The notes beneath the pieces were generated by a model. It saw only the letters and a list, made by a program, of their open reading frames with translations, had not been told where the DNA came from and did no database searches. The translations under genes and the position numbers were made by a program. From Elusimicrobia bacterium CG08_land_8_20_14_0_20_44_26 (GTDB lineage Bacteria > CG03): a DNA stretch of 7,709 nt. The stretch lies in assembly GCA_002779055.1 (NCBI GenBank), contig PEXM01000010.1, positions 959-8,667 of the forward strand, read 5' to 3'. Of the stretch, positions 1 to 6,085 are shown piece after piece. Positions within the stretch are counted from its first letter, which is position 1. Each line of letters begins with the position of its first letter.

Positions 1-858
1 CTGGCGGTTATAAGCAAAGTTGAGGGGCGCGTGACCGTGAAAAAAGCGGAATATACGAAGTGGAGCAAAACAAAGACGGGGGAATTTTTGTTTCAGGGAG
101 ACGCGATAAAAACCGGCAGTAAATCCAAAGCCGTGATTAATTTCGTAAGCGGCGTGGAAATAGACGTCAACGAGAATACGGAGTTTACGATAAAAACAGC
201 GGATGAAGGCGGAACAAAGAAGGAAGAACTGGATATGATACTCGGCGAGATACTCTCAAAGGTGAGGGTGGGAACGGATTACAGCGTCAAGACCCCGCAG
301 GCGGTGGCAGCCGTCAGAGGAACGCATTTCGGTGTGAGGATGCGGGGGGCAGTCACGGAAGTGTATGTTTTAGACGGCGTTGTGGACGTTTTTAACAGTT
401 ACGGTAAAATGAGTTGTAAAAAGGGGCAGAAGACGATGGTTGCCGCCGGCGCGCCGCCGGAGGAGCCCAAAGAAGCGGATGACGCCGAACTTGAAGAAGA
501 TGCCAACTGGCAGTCAGATAAGGCGGAGATAGAACTAAAGATAGACCTTTTGAGCGAAAAGGGGTTTATAGCGGGAGTGACGCTTGAAGTGACGCTTACC
601 GCGCCGGCTGAGTATGACGGGAGGATAGACATAAACACGAATCCGGGAGATTTTGAGGTGACGAAGGTCTTTCCTTTGTCGGGCGGTGTGATGAAATTTT
701 ACTGTATGAAAGACAAACCCGGCCCGGCGGTAATAAATATCACCGGTGATGGCATAAAGACGATCATTACGGCGATAAATTTTGACGAAGCGAAAGAAAA
801 GGAACTGAAATTAAAACTTGACGACGGACGAACCCTCAATCTGAAGTTTAAAAAATAA
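1..858 (+). CDS. FecR-domain envelope protein, 5' end cut off by the window
   Basis: The frame is open from base 1, and the residues before the first in-window GTG (base 31) already read as FecR family (EGRVTVKK), so the gene starts outside the window and that GTG is not the start. The FecR-like beta domain covers roughly the first 145 visible residues; its hallmark AAVRGTHFGV is encoded near 307-336. An alanine/proline and acid-rich hinge (near 440-520) follows, then a beta-rich, Ig-like C-terminal part of about 110 residues that I cannot assign to a family. FecR domains are known from FecR sigma regulators and from many secreted or surface proteins; no sigma-factor or TonB-receptor gene is visible beside it, so a structural or ligand-binding envelope role is more likely than iron signalling. 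The stop is TAA. I am sure of the domain and unsure of the function. Confidence 0.8.
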   Translation: MAVISKVEGRVTVKKAEYTKWSKTKTGEFLFQGDAIKTGSKSKAVINFVSGVEIDVNENTEFTIKTADEGGTKKEELDMILGEILSKVRVGTDYSVKTPQAVAAVRGTHFGVRMRGAVTEVYVLDGVVDVFNSYGKMSCKKGQKTMVAAGAPPEEPKEADDAELEEDANWQSDKAEIELKIDLLSEKGFIAGVTLEVTLTAPAEYDGRIDINTNPGDFEVTKVFPLSGGVMKFYCMKDKPGPAVINITGDGIKTIITAINFDEAKEKELKLKLDDGRTLNLKFKK

Positions 859-890
859 TTCTTCACACGCCTGTTATTATCTGTTTGCTA

Positions 891-925
891 TTTACTATTT
901 TTTCTATCCTTTGTAAAATTTCCCT
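891..925 (+). promoter_or_regulatory. Candidate sigma70-type promoter for the DUF1015-ispE gene set
   Basis: In the 67-base gap after the FecR gene, TTTACT (891-896) and TAAAAT (914-919) are separated by 17 bases, matching the -35 and -10 consensus at 4 and 5 of 6 positions. The expected transcription start is about base 926, which is the A of the next gene's ATG. No Shine-Dalgarno sequence precedes that ATG, so a leaderless message is possible. The gap is AT-rich, so chance matches are likely; no clear terminator for the FecR gene is seen in it. Confidence 0.35.
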
Positions 926-1786
926 ATGGTGAAACTGTGTCCGTTTAAACCCGTCATATACAGCGGCGGGATGAATAAAAGCAAATTTATAGCGCCTCCT
1001 TACGATGTCATAAATTCGCCGGCGCAGAGAGAACTCTACAAAAAAGACAAATTTAATGTAATACGGCTTATACTCGGAAGGAAATATCCTTCGGACGGCA
1101 AAGATAGGAATTATTATATAAGAGCCGGGAAGTATTTCAGAAAATGGCTGAAAAATGGCACTCTTGTAAAAGAGAGATGCGCGCTTTATATTCTTAAACA
1201 GGAATTTTTCTATCAACTCAAAAAATATGCAAGAACAGGGATTATTGCGCGGCTTGACTGGTCAAAGACAGACACAGGGCAAATACTGCCGCACGAGGCG
1301 ACTTTCAGAAAGCACAGGGAAGACAGAAGAAAACTTTTAAGAACATTACCATATAATTTCTCGCCCGTTTTTTTAATTACCGGAGGCGTTGAAAATATTT
1401 TTAAGAAAGCGGTTAAAAAGGCGAAAAGGGTTTCGGTTTATTCAAACAAGGACGAAAAAGGGTCTTTATATGAAGTTGCGGGAGAAGATACGGAAAAAAT
1501 AACCTTTTTTTTAAGGAATAAAAAATTTGTTATTGCGGACGGTCATCACAGGTTCAGGGTGTCAAGAGAAAATTATGAAAAGAGACCGAGCGAAAAATAT
1601 GCGCTTGTGTATATAACCGATTTTACGAGACCTTCCTGTCTCATTCTTTCGCATGCCGACAGAAAAACGCGCATCCCTGTATCAGCGATAAGGGAAGTGA
1701 TAGCGAAAAAAAAACTGATGGGGCAGAAAACAACTTTTTTCTGGCCGAAACTGCCTTCCGGTCTTTTGATACATCCGATAAAATAA
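926..1786 (+). CDS. DUF1015 family protein, short form
   Basis: A 286-residue protein of the DUF1015 family, whose biochemical role I do not know. Family landmarks are in the usual order: the N-terminal CPFKP stretch, APPYDVIN (residues 23-30), FNVIRLILGR (43-52), ADGHHR (204-209) and the C-terminal KTTFFWPKLPSGL (268-280). Family members are usually about 400 residues or more; here only about 60 residues separate the HHR and KTTFFWPK motifs, where well over 150 are normal, so an internal block is missing while both ends are intact. An A9 run (1706-1714) lies just before the C-terminal motif, in frame as three lysine codons. The ATG at 926 fits the family N-terminus but has no Shine-Dalgarno. 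The stop is one base before the next gene's ATG, so the two are probably cotranscribed. Confidence 0.85.
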   Translation: MVKLCPFKPVIYSGGMNKSKFIAPPYDVINSPAQRELYKKDKFNVIRLILGRKYPSDGKDRNYYIRAGKYFRKWLKNGTLVKERCALYILKQEFFYQLKKYARTGIIARLDWSKTDTGQILPHEATFRKHREDRRKLLRTLPYNFSPVFLITGGVENIFKKAVKKAKRVSVYSNKDEKGSLYEVAGEDTEKITFFLRNKKFVIADGHHRFRVSRENYEKRPSEKYALVYITDFTRPSCLILSHADRKTRIPVSAIREVIAKKKLMGQKTTFFWPKLPSGLLIHPIK

Positions 1787-1787
1787 T

Positions 1788-3311
1788 ATGAAATTTTTCA
1801 ATCCCCCTTGTATCCCCCTTTTACAAAGGGGGAAAAAGAGGGAAGAGGGAATAGTGTTTGCGGCTGTGGTTTCATTTTTCCTTTTATTGCTTTGTTATTC
1901 TTTTACTTCCGTATGTGCATCCGGCACCTCTTCCACGGCGACAGACAACGCTATGTTTCATTATCTGCTTTATGAAAGATACTTCAACGAGGGAAAATAT
2001 CTTGACGGTCTTAAAGAACTTGAAAGAGCCATTGAAATTGACGGGGATTCCGTTTTTCTTCTCAAGGAAATTATTCCCGTTTATTTTGATATGGGTAATT
2101 ACGATGAGGTCCTGAAAATAGCGCGAAAACTTTTAGAAAAAACAGAAAAGAATTATACAGCTTTTTATTACATAGCAAGTGTTTATGAAATAAGAGACGA
2201 AATTGACAGTGCCGTAAAGTATTACGAACAAGCTTCAAAGCTCTCGCCGGAAAATGCGGATGTTGATTTTTCCCTCGGCAGAATCTATATGAAACAGAAA
2301 AAATACGGTCGCGCCGGGGAATTATTTGAAAAGGCGGTGACGAAAGACCCCGAAAATCCGGTAATGAGGTTGACGCTCGCAGTTTTTTACGAAGCCGAAA
2401 AGAAATGGGACAAAGCGGTTGAGCAGTACAGGGAGATTTACAGGATAAATCCCGCCTCGCCGAATTCTATTCTCAAAGCGGGGGAGATTTATATCAAACT
2501 CGGCAGGATGCAGGAAGCGAAAAAAATATTTACGGAGGTTCTTGAAAAAGAACCGGAAAATTCCTCGGCGCTGATGTCTCTCGCCGCTATTTACGAACGG
2601 GATAAGCAATGGGATAAAGTTATTGACGTTTTAATGAAAATACACAAAATAAACGACGGCTATCCGGAAGTTGAAATGTATCTCGGCCTTGCGTTTATGC
2701 AAAGCGGTTCATCCGATACGGCGAAAGAATATTTCAAAAGGGCTGTGAGCATCGCTCCGGATAATGCGGCTCTGCATTATTCTCTCGCTCTCATATATAT
2801 TGACGCGGAAGAATATCTCCGCGCCATAGATGAACTTGAAAAATGCGAAGAATACGGAGGCGAAAGTTCGGAAGTGTCGTTTATGAAAGGCGTGTGCAAG
2901 GATACGCTCGGAGATAAAGAAACGGCGTATGAGTTTTTTAAAAATGCGATAAAAATCGATCCTGAAAACCACAGGGCTCTGAATTATCTAAGCTACAGCT
3001 GGGCGGAGGAAGGAAAAAATCTGAAGCAGGCGATGAAATACGCGGAAAAAGCTCTGAAACTTTCCCCCGATAACGCCGCTTACATAGACACCGCCGGCTG
3101 GATACAGTATAAAAGCGGCAATTACAAAGAAGCTCTCAATCTTTTGAAAAAAGCGTCGCGCCTGATGGACGACCCTGTTATATGGGAACATTTGGGGGAT
3201 GCATATTTGAAACTTAAAAAGAAGGACGCGGCGAGGAAAGCGTATTCTAAGGCGGCATTGTCCGGCGCCGATAAAGAAAAAATAAAAAAGAAAATTGAGA
3301 AAGTTAAATAA
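1788..3311 (+). CDS. Secreted TPR-repeat protein (TPR-LolB-IspE context type)
   Basis: A 507-residue protein. After an N-terminal signal sequence (hydrophobic core about residues 22-44, likely cleaved near VCAS) nearly the whole chain is tetratricopeptide repeats of about 34 residues, roughly a dozen, with the typical A..Y..A/DP.N pattern. Near the C-terminus, NYLSYSWAEEG and YIDTAGWIQYKSGNY match the signature of the TPR proteins found next to lolB and ispE in proteobacteria. It probably acts as a protein-interaction scaffold in the periplasm or at a membrane. The signal peptide is split by a repeat-derived stretch (residues 5-21, bases 1800-1850): the flanks MKFF and IVFAAVVSFFLLLL would join into a normal signal peptide. 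GTG at 1854, preceded by the repeat's purine-rich GAGGGAAGAGGG, is an alternative start, but it leaves no positively charged n-region, so 1788 is preferred. The 3' end overlaps the next gene by 17 bases. Confidence 0.85.
   Translation: MKFFNPPCIPLLQRGKKREEGIVFAAVVSFFLLLLCYSFTSVCASGTSSTATDNAMFHYLLYERYFNEGKYLDGLKELERAIEIDGDSVFLLKEIIPVYFDMGNYDEVLKIARKLLEKTEKNYTAFYYIASVYEIRDEIDSAVKYYEQASKLSPENADVDFSLGRIYMKQKKYGRAGELFEKAVTKDPENPVMRLTLAVFYEAEKKWDKAVEQYREIYRINPASPNSILKAGEIYIKLGRMQEAKKIFTEVLEKEPENSSALMSLAAIYERDKQWDKVIDVLMKIHKINDGYPEVEMYLGLAFMQSGSSDTAKEYFKRAVSIAPDNAALHYSLALIYIDAEEYLRAIDELEKCEEYGGESSEVSFMKGVCKDTLGDKETAYEFFKNAIKIDPENHRALNYLSYSWAEEGKNLKQAMKYAEKALKLSPDNAAYIDTAGWIQYKSGNYKEALNLLKKASRLMDDPVIWEHLGDAYLKLKKKDAARKAYSKAALSGADKEKIKKKIEKVK
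1800..1850 (+). repeat. Palindromic repeat element, copy 1, in frame in the TPR gene
   Basis: The stretch begins AATCCCCC and carries a perfect 8-bp hairpin, CCCCCTTT (1814-1821) and AAAGGGGG (1825-1832), with a 3-base loop TAC. A second C-rich tract on the left (1803-1807) faces G-rich tracts on the right (1840-1850), giving a two-tier imperfect palindrome. It is the same type as the copy at 6750-6794, sharing AATCCCC, the inner CCCCTTTT and AAAGGGG. As coding sequence it gives NPPCIPLLQRGKKREEG, 17 codons exactly in frame. Peptides of the PPLLQRGK or PLWKRGVRGD kind are familiar to me from repeat-derived stretches in many environmental bacterial proteins. No convincing direct repeat flanks this copy. 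Confidence 0.75.
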
Positions 3312-3786
3312 ATTTGCCGCGGCGCTCGTATTATCATCCTGTTCCCCCGCATTTTTGCGCATAAATGATATTCCATCTTTTTTGGAATCCGGCAATTTTA
3401 CAATGGCCGGCATGTTTACATACAGAAGTTCATCCGGCGCCGGAGGTTATTCTTTTATTTTAAAGTGCGGCGGCGAAGAAGCGGATTTTATTATTACGGA
3501 TGCGATTGGTAAGACCTTAGGGAATGCGGGTCTTGAGGATTTGCAGGGTTTGCTTATGGCCATTCTTTCAGGCGCGCCTCCGTCATTTACGAAAAAAATA
3601 AAAAGGAGCGACGGCGAAACCGTGTATTATTTTTCCGACAACCAGTATTACATAAAAAAAATAACGATAAAGGATAAAAACGGCGTCCCGGAAGAAATAG
3701 AAATTTTATTTAAAAAAGCGCGGGCGGATATCGTCATTATGGATATAACTTACAGCGCCCGGAAGCCGGGGAAGCCGGAAGAGTGA
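3295..3786 (+). CDS. LolB/DUF4292-like outer-membrane lipoprotein
   Basis: A 163-residue protein starting at TTG. That start gives a compact lipoprotein signal: two positive charges, a short hydrophobic core, then the lipobox LSSC with Cys16 as the lipid-bearing residue. The residue after the Cys is Ser, which under the E. coli Lol sorting rule means the outer membrane. The mature part has the look of LolB/LolA-type folds: a first strand pair (NFTMAGMFTYRSS), a middle helix (LEDLQGLLMAILSG) and late strands (YYIKKITIKD, EEIEILFKKA, IVIMDITYSA). LolB inserts lipoproteins into the outer membrane. Sequence similarity is weak; the assignment leans on the position between a TPR gene and ispE, as in proteobacteria. 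At about 148 mature residues it is a little shorter than LolB. It overlaps the TPR gene by 17 bases and ispE by 4, implying translational coupling. Confidence 0.6.
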   Translation: MRKLNKFAAALVLSSCSPAFLRINDIPSFLESGNFTMAGMFTYRSSSGAGGYSFILKCGGEEADFIITDAIGKTLGNAGLEDLQGLLMAILSGAPPSFTKKIKRSDGETVYYFSDNQYYIKKITIKDKNGVPEEIEILFKKARADIVIMDITYSARKPGKPEE

Positions 3787-4604
3787 TTAACAGAATAAAA
3801 ATAAAAGCTCCGGCAAAACTGAATATTTTTCTTGACGTCGGGCGCCCTGCCCGCGGCGACGGCTTTCACGAGATATTAAGCTTCACCGGAAAAATTTCGC
3901 TCGCTGACGAAATAGAACTTGAAAAATCTCGTTATACATCTCTAAAAACGGACTCATCCTGGCCGGTGCCATCAGGGAAAGACAATTTGTGTGTCCGAGC
4001 GGCGCAACTTTTGCTTCCGCCGGGTTCAGGAAGAGGCGTAGAAATAAAACTTAAAAAAAGAATTCCTCCCGGACAGGGTCTCGGCGGAGGAAGTTCGGAC
4101 GCATCTTCCGTCATAAAAGGCATTAATAAGTTATGGAATATGAATTTAAGCGATAAAAAACTTATGGAAACCGCCGCCCGCCTTGGGAGCGATGTCTCTC
4201 TTTTTATGAGAAATGAAACTTTCTGCTGGATTAAAGGACGCGGCGAGAAGGTTGTTTCCTCGCGCACCAGAATAAAGGGATGTGTTGTTGTCCGCTTCGG
4301 TCGCTTTCTTTCGACAAAAAAAATTTATGAAGAATATGACAGCGGCACCCCTCATTCTCTGACGGAAAAGAAAAAAAATGAAATTATGGAAAGACCTGTT
4401 TGTTTTTACAATGCTCTTGAAGAGGCGGCGTTTGCGCTGCGTCCTTTTTTGCGTAAAAAAAAGGAATATTTTTTGTCCTGCGGAGCGTCGGCGTCGCTGA
4501 TGACGGGCAGCGGCTCGGCGGTTTACGCGCTCTTTGAAAGAAAAAAAGATGCGCAGAAATTAACGAGGGTTTGCCATTCTTGCAAGTTTGCCGAGTTTTT
4601 GTAA
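3783..4604 (+). CDS. ispE: 4-diphosphocytidyl-2-C-methyl-D-erythritol kinase
   Basis: A cytoplasmic GHMP-family kinase that phosphorylates the 2-hydroxyl of CDP-methylerythritol with ATP, the fourth step of the MEP route to isoprenoid precursors. At 273 residues it is slightly short for the family (about 280-300). Motifs: KAPAKLNIFLDV at the N-terminus with the substrate lysine (Lys12), GDGFHE, the ATP-binding glycine loop PPGQGLGGGSSDA (95-107), the catalytic aspartate in LGSDVSLF (Asp137), KGRGEKV, and the C-terminal MTGSGSAVYALF (240-251). All expected active-site elements are present, so it should work. The start is GTG, overlapping the previous gene's TGA (GTGA), with GGGGAAG (3768-3774) as ribosome-binding site. 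It implies that the organism uses the MEP rather than the mevalonate pathway. Confidence 0.95.
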   Translation: MINRIKIKAPAKLNIFLDVGRPARGDGFHEILSFTGKISLADEIELEKSRYTSLKTDSSWPVPSGKDNLCVRAAQLLLPPGSGRGVEIKLKKRIPPGQGLGGGSSDASSVIKGINKLWNMNLSDKKLMETAARLGSDVSLFMRNETFCWIKGRGEKVVSSRTRIKGCVVVRFGRFLSTKKIYEEYDSGTPHSLTEKKKNEIMERPVCFYNALEEAAFALRPFLRKKKEYFLSCGASASLMTGSGSAVYALFERKKDAQKLTRVCHSCKFAEFL

Positions 4605-4607
4605 AAT
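4580..4607 (+). promoter_or_regulatory. Candidate promoter for spoVG
   Basis: TTGCAA (4580-4585) and TAAAAT (4602-4607) are separated by 16 bases across the ispE stop codon; the expected start is near 4614, about 64 bases before spoVG. The -10 context TTTGTAAAAT is identical to that of the candidate at 914-919. Read-through from ispE is also possible, since no terminator is visible in the 73-base gap. Confidence 0.3.
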
Positions 4608-4663
4608 ATATGAAAATGCCGTAAAGGATTGTTAAAAGATAATGTCAAAGAAGATATGAAAGC

Positions 4664-4671
4664 GGGGAGGT
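4664..4671 (+). promoter_or_regulatory. Strong Shine-Dalgarno site of spoVG
   Basis: GGGGAGGT, with the GGAGG core (4666-4670) 7 bases before the ATG at 4678. It is the only near-perfect Shine-Dalgarno in the window, which suggests spoVG is translated independently and at a high level, unlike the overlapping genes before it. Confidence 0.8.
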
Positions 4672-4677
4672 AGGAAA

Positions 4678-5022
4678 ATGGAGATTACAGAAGTCAGAAT
4701 TTATCTTCGGGAAGAAGCGAAGCTCAAAGCTTACGCTACGATTACTTTTGACGGAAGTTTCGTTGTCCACAACATGAGGGTAATTGACGGCAAAAACGGT
4801 TTGTTTGTGGCGATGCCTTCAAGAAAAAAGAAAGACGGAACTCATCAGGATATAGCCCATCCAATTACTGCTGATTTGAGAAAAAAAATAGAGGAAGCTG
4901 TCCTCAGCGAATACAACAAAACTCTCGCAAATCCTCCTCAACGCCCAGAACCGCCCGCAGAAATTTCCTCGCCTGAGGAATTTTCAACAGGGAACCTTGA
5001 TATTGCAACAGACACAAAGTAA
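4678..5022 (+). CDS. spoVG: SpoVG family nucleic-acid-binding regulator
   Basis: A 114-residue protein. Residues 1-84 are a full SpoVG domain: MEITEVRIYL, LKAYATITFDGSFVVHNMRVIDG, then the strongly conserved GLFVAMPSRKKKDGTHQDIAHPI and a helical end. SpoVG proteins are small site-specific DNA- and RNA-binding regulators; in Bacillus they affect division-site choice and sporulation, in Borrelia and Staphylococcus gene expression. Sporulation should not be assumed here, as the family is common in non-spore-formers. About 30 extra C-terminal residues rich in Pro, Glu and Ser form a probably disordered tail beyond the domain. It follows ispE, as in Bacillus, where purR and yabJ lie between them. 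An 11-bp stem-loop lies in the last coding segment. Confidence 0.95.
   Translation: MEITEVRIYLREEAKLKAYATITFDGSFVVHNMRVIDGKNGLFVAMPSRKKKDGTHQDIAHPITADLRKKIEEAVLSEYNKTLANPPQRPEPPAEISSPEEFSTGNLDIATDTK
4960..4985 (+). other. Stem-loop in the 3' coding end of spoVG
   Basis: GAAATTTCCTC (4960-4970) pairs with GAGGAATTTTC (4975-4985) at 10 of 11 positions around a 4-base loop GCCT. It encodes the EISSPEEFS part of the disordered tail. The right arm ends in TTTTC rather than a long T run, so it is a poor intrinsic terminator; it could stabilise the message 3' end or be chance. Confidence 0.4.
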
Positions 5023-5029
5023 GTAAAAT
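5003..5029 (+). promoter_or_regulatory. Candidate promoter for tRNA-Gln
   Basis: TTGCAA (5003-5008) and TAAAAT (5024-5029) with a 15-base spacer straddle the spoVG stop; the expected start is near 5036, about 44 bases before the mature tRNA. The hexamers are the same as in the spoVG candidate. The spacer is short and cotranscription with spoVG is equally possible. Confidence 0.25.
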
Positions 5030-5079
5030 ATTTCTGAAAGCAAACCCTGCCGGATTATGAAGGTTATTTCTGCCTCTAA

Positions 5080-5153
5080 TGCGGGGTTGTCTAATGGTAG
5101 GACAACGGTCTTTGAAGCCGTCGGTGAAGGTTCGATTCCTTCCCCCGCAGCCA
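5080..5153 (+). tRNA. tRNA-Gln (anticodon UUG), CCA encoded
   Basis: A full cloverleaf folds by eye: acceptor TGCGGGG (5080-5086) with CCCCGCA (5143-5149), a D arm with a GTC/GAC stem, an anticodon stem ACGGT/GCCGT closing the loop CTTTGAA with anticodon TTG, a 4-base variable loop CGGT, and a T stem GAAGG/CCTTC around TTCGATT. The discriminator is G (5150) and CCA is encoded (5151-5153). The U1-A72 first pair and G73 are typical of glutamine tRNAs. It reads CAA, and CAG by wobble. It follows spoVG by 57 bases on the same strand and faces the convergent operon. Confidence 0.95.
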
Positions 5154-5194
5154 ACCTGAACGACTTGAACTCTGTGGGTCGGAATTTGTCAGGT
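5154..5194. other. Inverted repeat between convergent transcription units
   Basis: ACCTGA (5154-5159) directly after the tRNA CCA pairs with TCAGGT (5189-5194), which covers the stop of the convergent gene; an inner CGAC/GTCG pair (5161-5164 and 5178-5181) can nest inside. There is no T run on either side, so it is at best a weak bidirectional terminator or a processing signal. Confidence 0.3.
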
Positions 5195-6085
5195 CTTTGA
5201 TTCTTTGATGATGAGTTCTATAAAAGGATAGTCAAATTTTGAATAGATAAAAAGTTCCGCTTTTATATTTTTTGCGGGAATAAGAAAGTCGCTTTTCAGG
5301 ATGTTGATAAAATTTTGTGTTTGTATTCTTGATGCCGCTTTTTCCGTTGTCCTGCATTTTATTTCAAGGAAGGGTTCATTCATTTGCACAAGGACGCTCA
5401 TAAGAGAAGAGATAATATCTTTTCCTTTTTCCGTTAAAAGATTATTCTTGTCAAACATTTTAGAAACCGAGAGATTCGCGACTGCGATGCCTTTCTCCCG
5501 TTTTATAATTGCGTCAAATGAAAAAGCGTCTCCATAAAATCTGTATTTTTTCCCGTTAGAGGAGTGAAGAATAAGAATAGGAGAATAGGGCTCACCCGTA
5601 TTAAAATTTTTTATGTCGTTTTCTTTGATGTCAATTCTGTCAGGAGCTTTTCCTTCTCCTTCGTATTCTAACAGATTTTTGCCGCGGGAATTAACAACCC
5701 TGATTTTCCATTTCTTAATGAGAGCGCCGCATTTTATTGTGAAGCATCCGTAATCGTCCGGCTGTGACGGTTCTTTCCACACAATCGGGATTCTGCGGCT
5801 GCGCAGAAGCGGCGTTGTGTCCGAGACGAGACAATGATTGCCGGGGTCGGTCGCCTCTATGTCAAGGGGCGGGAAAAGGTCGTCGGTTATGATTGTTTCG
5901 CAGATTTCCGCGAGATCCGGTTTTAAGAGTTTTATCACAGGTTCCTTGTCCGGACTTGTAACGACGACTTTCATCTCTTTTACCGCTTCTTCGGTCAAAG
6001 GAACAATTTTATCCGGCTCTTCCGCAAAAGAAGAGCCAATCGCATAAAGCGACAATAAAGCGACGGCATATAAGTTATTTTTCAT
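5189..6085 (-). CDS. Secreted protein with FlgD-Ig-like and degenerate OmpA-like domains
   Basis: A 298-residue protein with a clear signal peptide (hydrophobic residues 5-19, cleavage after SSFA, residue 21). Residues about 22-115 are unassigned. Residues about 120-192 (KKWKIRVVNSRGKNLLEYEG, then APDRIDI, then a GEPYSPILIL strand) resemble the FlgD-Ig-like fold often found before OmpA domains. Residues about 198-296 (LTEKGKDIISSLMSVLVQM, FLEIKCRT, TQNFINILKSDFLIPAKNIK) follow the OmpA C-terminal pattern, but the peptidoglycan-binding Asp is Thr (CRTT instead of GHTD, 244-247) and the conserved Arg of the LS..RA motif appears to be Ile or Gln (254-255). It probably sits in the periplasm as a partner of the ExbD/TonB complex, in the Pal/OmpA position. 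The start ATG overlaps the tonB-like TGA (ATGA) and no Shine-Dalgarno is seen, so translation is likely coupled. The domain calls are by eye and tentative. Confidence 0.6.
   Translation of the reverse strand: MKNNLYAVALLSLYAIGSSFAEEPDKIVPLTEEAVKEMKVVVTSPDKEPVIKLLKPDLAEICETIITDDLFPPLDIEATDPGNHCLVSDTTPLLRSRRIPIVWKEPSQPDDYGCFTIKCGALIKKWKIRVVNSRGKNLLEYEGEGKAPDRIDIKENDIKNFNTGEPYSPILILHSSNGKKYRFYGDAFSFDAIIKREKGIAVANLSVSKMFDKNNLLTEKGKDIISSLMSVLVQMNEPFLEIKCRTTEKAASRIQTQNFINILKSDFLIPAKNIKAELFIYSKFDYPFIELIIKESKT

Noticed and set aside
1706..1714. A9 run in the DUF1015 gene as a possible frameshift or slippage site
   Set aside because: The frame is right on both sides (the C-terminal family motif follows directly), so no frameshift is needed. 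Similar A8 runs occur in ispE and fit the general A-rich composition.
1800..1850. Intrinsic terminator between DUF1015 and the TPR gene
   Set aside because: The hairpin lies inside the TPR reading frame, has no T run after the G-rich arm, and matches a repeat found elsewhere in the window.
2988..3413. Minus-strand open frame opposite the TPR and lipoprotein genes
   Set aside because: The product is Phe/Arg-rich with no recognisable domain, while the opposite strand carries clear TPR repeats and a lipoprotein.
5080..5194. tRNA 3' end as an integration site of a mobile island
   Set aside because: No second copy of the tRNA 3' end and no integrase or phage-type gene is in the window.
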